Made by a program: the position numbers and the translations under genes. 40,477 nt of DNA from Candidatus Enterococcus courvalinii (GTDB lineage: Bacteria > Bacillota > Bacilli > Lactobacillales > Enterococcaceae). The stretch lies in NCBI RefSeq assembly GCF_017315945.1, contig NZ_JAFLWI010000021.1, positions 1-40,477 on the forward strand, read 5' to 3'. The number at the start of each line of letters is the position of its first letter. The stretch's first letter is position 1. The notes under the pieces were generated by a model. The model searched no databases and had not been told where the DNA came from. It was given only the letters and a program-made list of their open reading frames with translations. This document shows, one piece after another, positions 39,426 through 40,477 of this stretch.

Positions 39426-39493
39426 TATTCATTCTTTACAGACAAAAACACTCTAAAAAAAATATTTATTCACTAAAAAAATATTTTTGAATA
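39426..39493. promoter_or_regulatory. ARG-box-like half-sites in the arc control region
   Basis: TATTCA at 39426-39431 and 39467-39472 and TGAATA at 39488-39493 resemble ArgR half-sites (consensus around TGAATA...TATTCA). The surroundings are very AT-rich, so chance matches are possible. The rest of the 39275-39745 interval holds a weak plus-strand open frame that I do not call. Confidence 0.35.
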
Positions 39494-39745
39494 TGATAAA
39501 AATTATTGAAATAATAGCGTTGTTAGCGTTTACTTATGAAGTGATTTCTTTTTTTATGCAATATACGCCAAACAAATCCACTAATATTCATTTAAGCGGA
39601 TTATTAATGAATATTTTCTCTTTAATAACAAAAGTTTTTATCTGTCCACTAATTTATCTTTCAATTACCGTTATTTCTTTACCTTTACAAATCAAGTGAA
39701 AAACGGGACAATAGTAGTAGTGAGAAATAAGGAGAGAGGTTTGAC

Positions 39746-40456
39746 ATGCGAATAACTAAAATTGATTACCATTTTTCTAAGTTAAGATATCAACCAGACT
39801 TCATGCATTTTACTGACGAAGAATTTCAATTGATCAAGGAACATACTGTCCTTCGTTCCTATAAAAAAGGACAGATTCTTTTTGATGAAGGCGACGAACG
39901 TCAACGCTTCTATATTTTAACGACAGGACTCGTTCGTCTTGAACGTTATGATGAAAGTGCCACTTATTACTACTATGATTATGTCAATGCAAGTACACTA
40001 TTTCCTATGGCAGGAATCTTTGAAGCGCAATCCTATGCTTATACCGCACAGGCAATGACAGACATAGATACATTTTATTTACCTGTCAGCATTTACGAGA
40101 AACTTGCGCGAAACAATTCTGAGCAACTGATTGCACTTATTCATAAAATTTCAAAAGTTGTTGAGATGCATGAATTACGAATTCAAATTGGCTTAACCTC
40201 CAGCGCATTTGATCGGGTGAAACAAAATTTATTTATTTTAAAAGAAGAGCTTGGTGTTCCAACGGAAGATGGACACATTTGTATTCCTTATCCAATCACC
40301 CTAAAAGAGTTAGCTGTTAATAGCGGAACTACCAGAGAAACTGCTGGACAAGTCATCAAACAATTGCGTGATAGCGGATTACTTGACTATCGAAAAAAAC
40401 AATTTACCTTTTGTAAAACCGCAGTCACTCCTGCCTTAAGAGACACCAATGAATAA
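39746..40456 (+). CDS. arcR: Crp/Fnr family transcriptional regulator (ArcR-like)
   Basis: A 236-aa regulator with an N-terminal cyclic-nucleotide-binding-like beta barrel (about 25-125, including KKGQILFDEGDE), a long dimerisation helix (about 130-165), and a winged helix with TLKELAVNSGTTRETAGQVIKQL (split at about 192-215). It has no FNR-type cysteine cluster at the N-terminus. ATG follows GGAGAGAGG. Divergent orientation from arcA matches the ArcR/FlpA activators of Firmicute arginine deiminase operons. The gene name is inferred from that context. Confidence 0.8.
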   Translation: MRITKIDYHFSKLRYQPDFMHFTDEEFQLIKEHTVLRSYKKGQILFDEGDERQRFYILTTGLVRLERYDESATYYYYDYVNASTLFPMAGIFEAQSYAYTAQAMTDIDTFYLPVSIYEKLARNNSEQLIALIHKISKVVEMHELRIQIGLTSSAFDRVKQNLFILKEELGVPTEDGHICIPYPITLKELAVNSGTTRETAGQVIKQLRDSGLLDYRKKQFTFCKTAVTPALRDTNE

Positions 40457-40477
40457 AAAAGAGAAAAAAGTAGCGAA

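Noticed and set aside
39487-39699. 70-codon hydrophobic plus-strand frame between arcA and arcR
   Set aside because: Begins with TTG in a run of A/T with no ribosome site; composition reflects the AT-rich control region. Could be revisited if conserved.

Overview
The window is a core-chromosome segment of a low-GC Gram-positive bacterium, almost certainly an Enterococcus. The clues are the rimP-nusA-ylxR-ylxQ-infB-rbfA, rpsB-tsf-pyrH-frr-uppS-cdsA-rseP-proS-polC and arcABC blocks, an Eep/RseP protease, a malolactic enzyme/2HCT transporter pair, a type II-A CRISPR repeat and strong AGGAGG-type ribosome sites. The gene order and repeat sequence suggest the E. faecium/hirae/durans side of the genus, but the species cannot be fixed from this sequence alone. 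Nearly every gene is on the minus strand, so transcription runs from high to low coordinates; the exceptions are argR, the ArcR-type regulator and one micro-ORF.

Layout from left to right. 1-3.8 kb: two small uncharacterised ORFs, an AI-2E family membrane protein, and a GT2 synthase/small membrane partner pair resembling PgaC-PgaD. 4.3-7.5 kb: malate uptake and malolactic conversion (mleS, then a 2HCT transporter). 7.6-8.9 kb: a structured intergenic repeat with an exact 120-bp tandem duplication abutting a dus gene. 9.0-11.1 kb: a GntR/YtrA-type regulator with an ABC exporter. 11.1-19.7 kb: the translation/transcription operon from rimP to ribF, interrupted between rbfA and truB by an orphan type II-A CRISPR array, a lipoprotein gene and a 19-codon micro-ORF. 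19.9-26.2 kb: polC and proS. 26.2-29.5 kb: rseP, cdsA and uppS. 29.6-32.8 kb: frr, pyrH, tsf and rpsB. 33.1-35.7 kb: argR and argS, the latter with a T-box leader. 35.8-40.5 kb: arcC, arcB, arcA and a divergent Crp/Fnr-type regulator.

Functionally the right third is an arginine module. ArcA, ArcB and ArcC convert arginine to ornithine, ammonia, CO2 and ATP; the ArcR-like and ArgR-like proteins are the likely regulators, a near-consensus cre site points to carbon catabolite control, and argS senses tRNA-Arg charging through its T-box. No arginine/ornithine antiporter gene (arcD) is present in the window. The malolactic pair provides another route for acid tolerance and proton-motive force.

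The most interesting non-coding content is: (1) the cas-less CRISPR array with an intact leader; (2) a palindromic intergenic repeat family at 7.6 and 27.7 kb; (3) a strong hairpin-plus-U-tract about 20 nt after the predicted start of the rimP-nusA operon, consistent with NusA-dependent attenuation; and (4) the short aromatic-rich micro-ORF beside the array.
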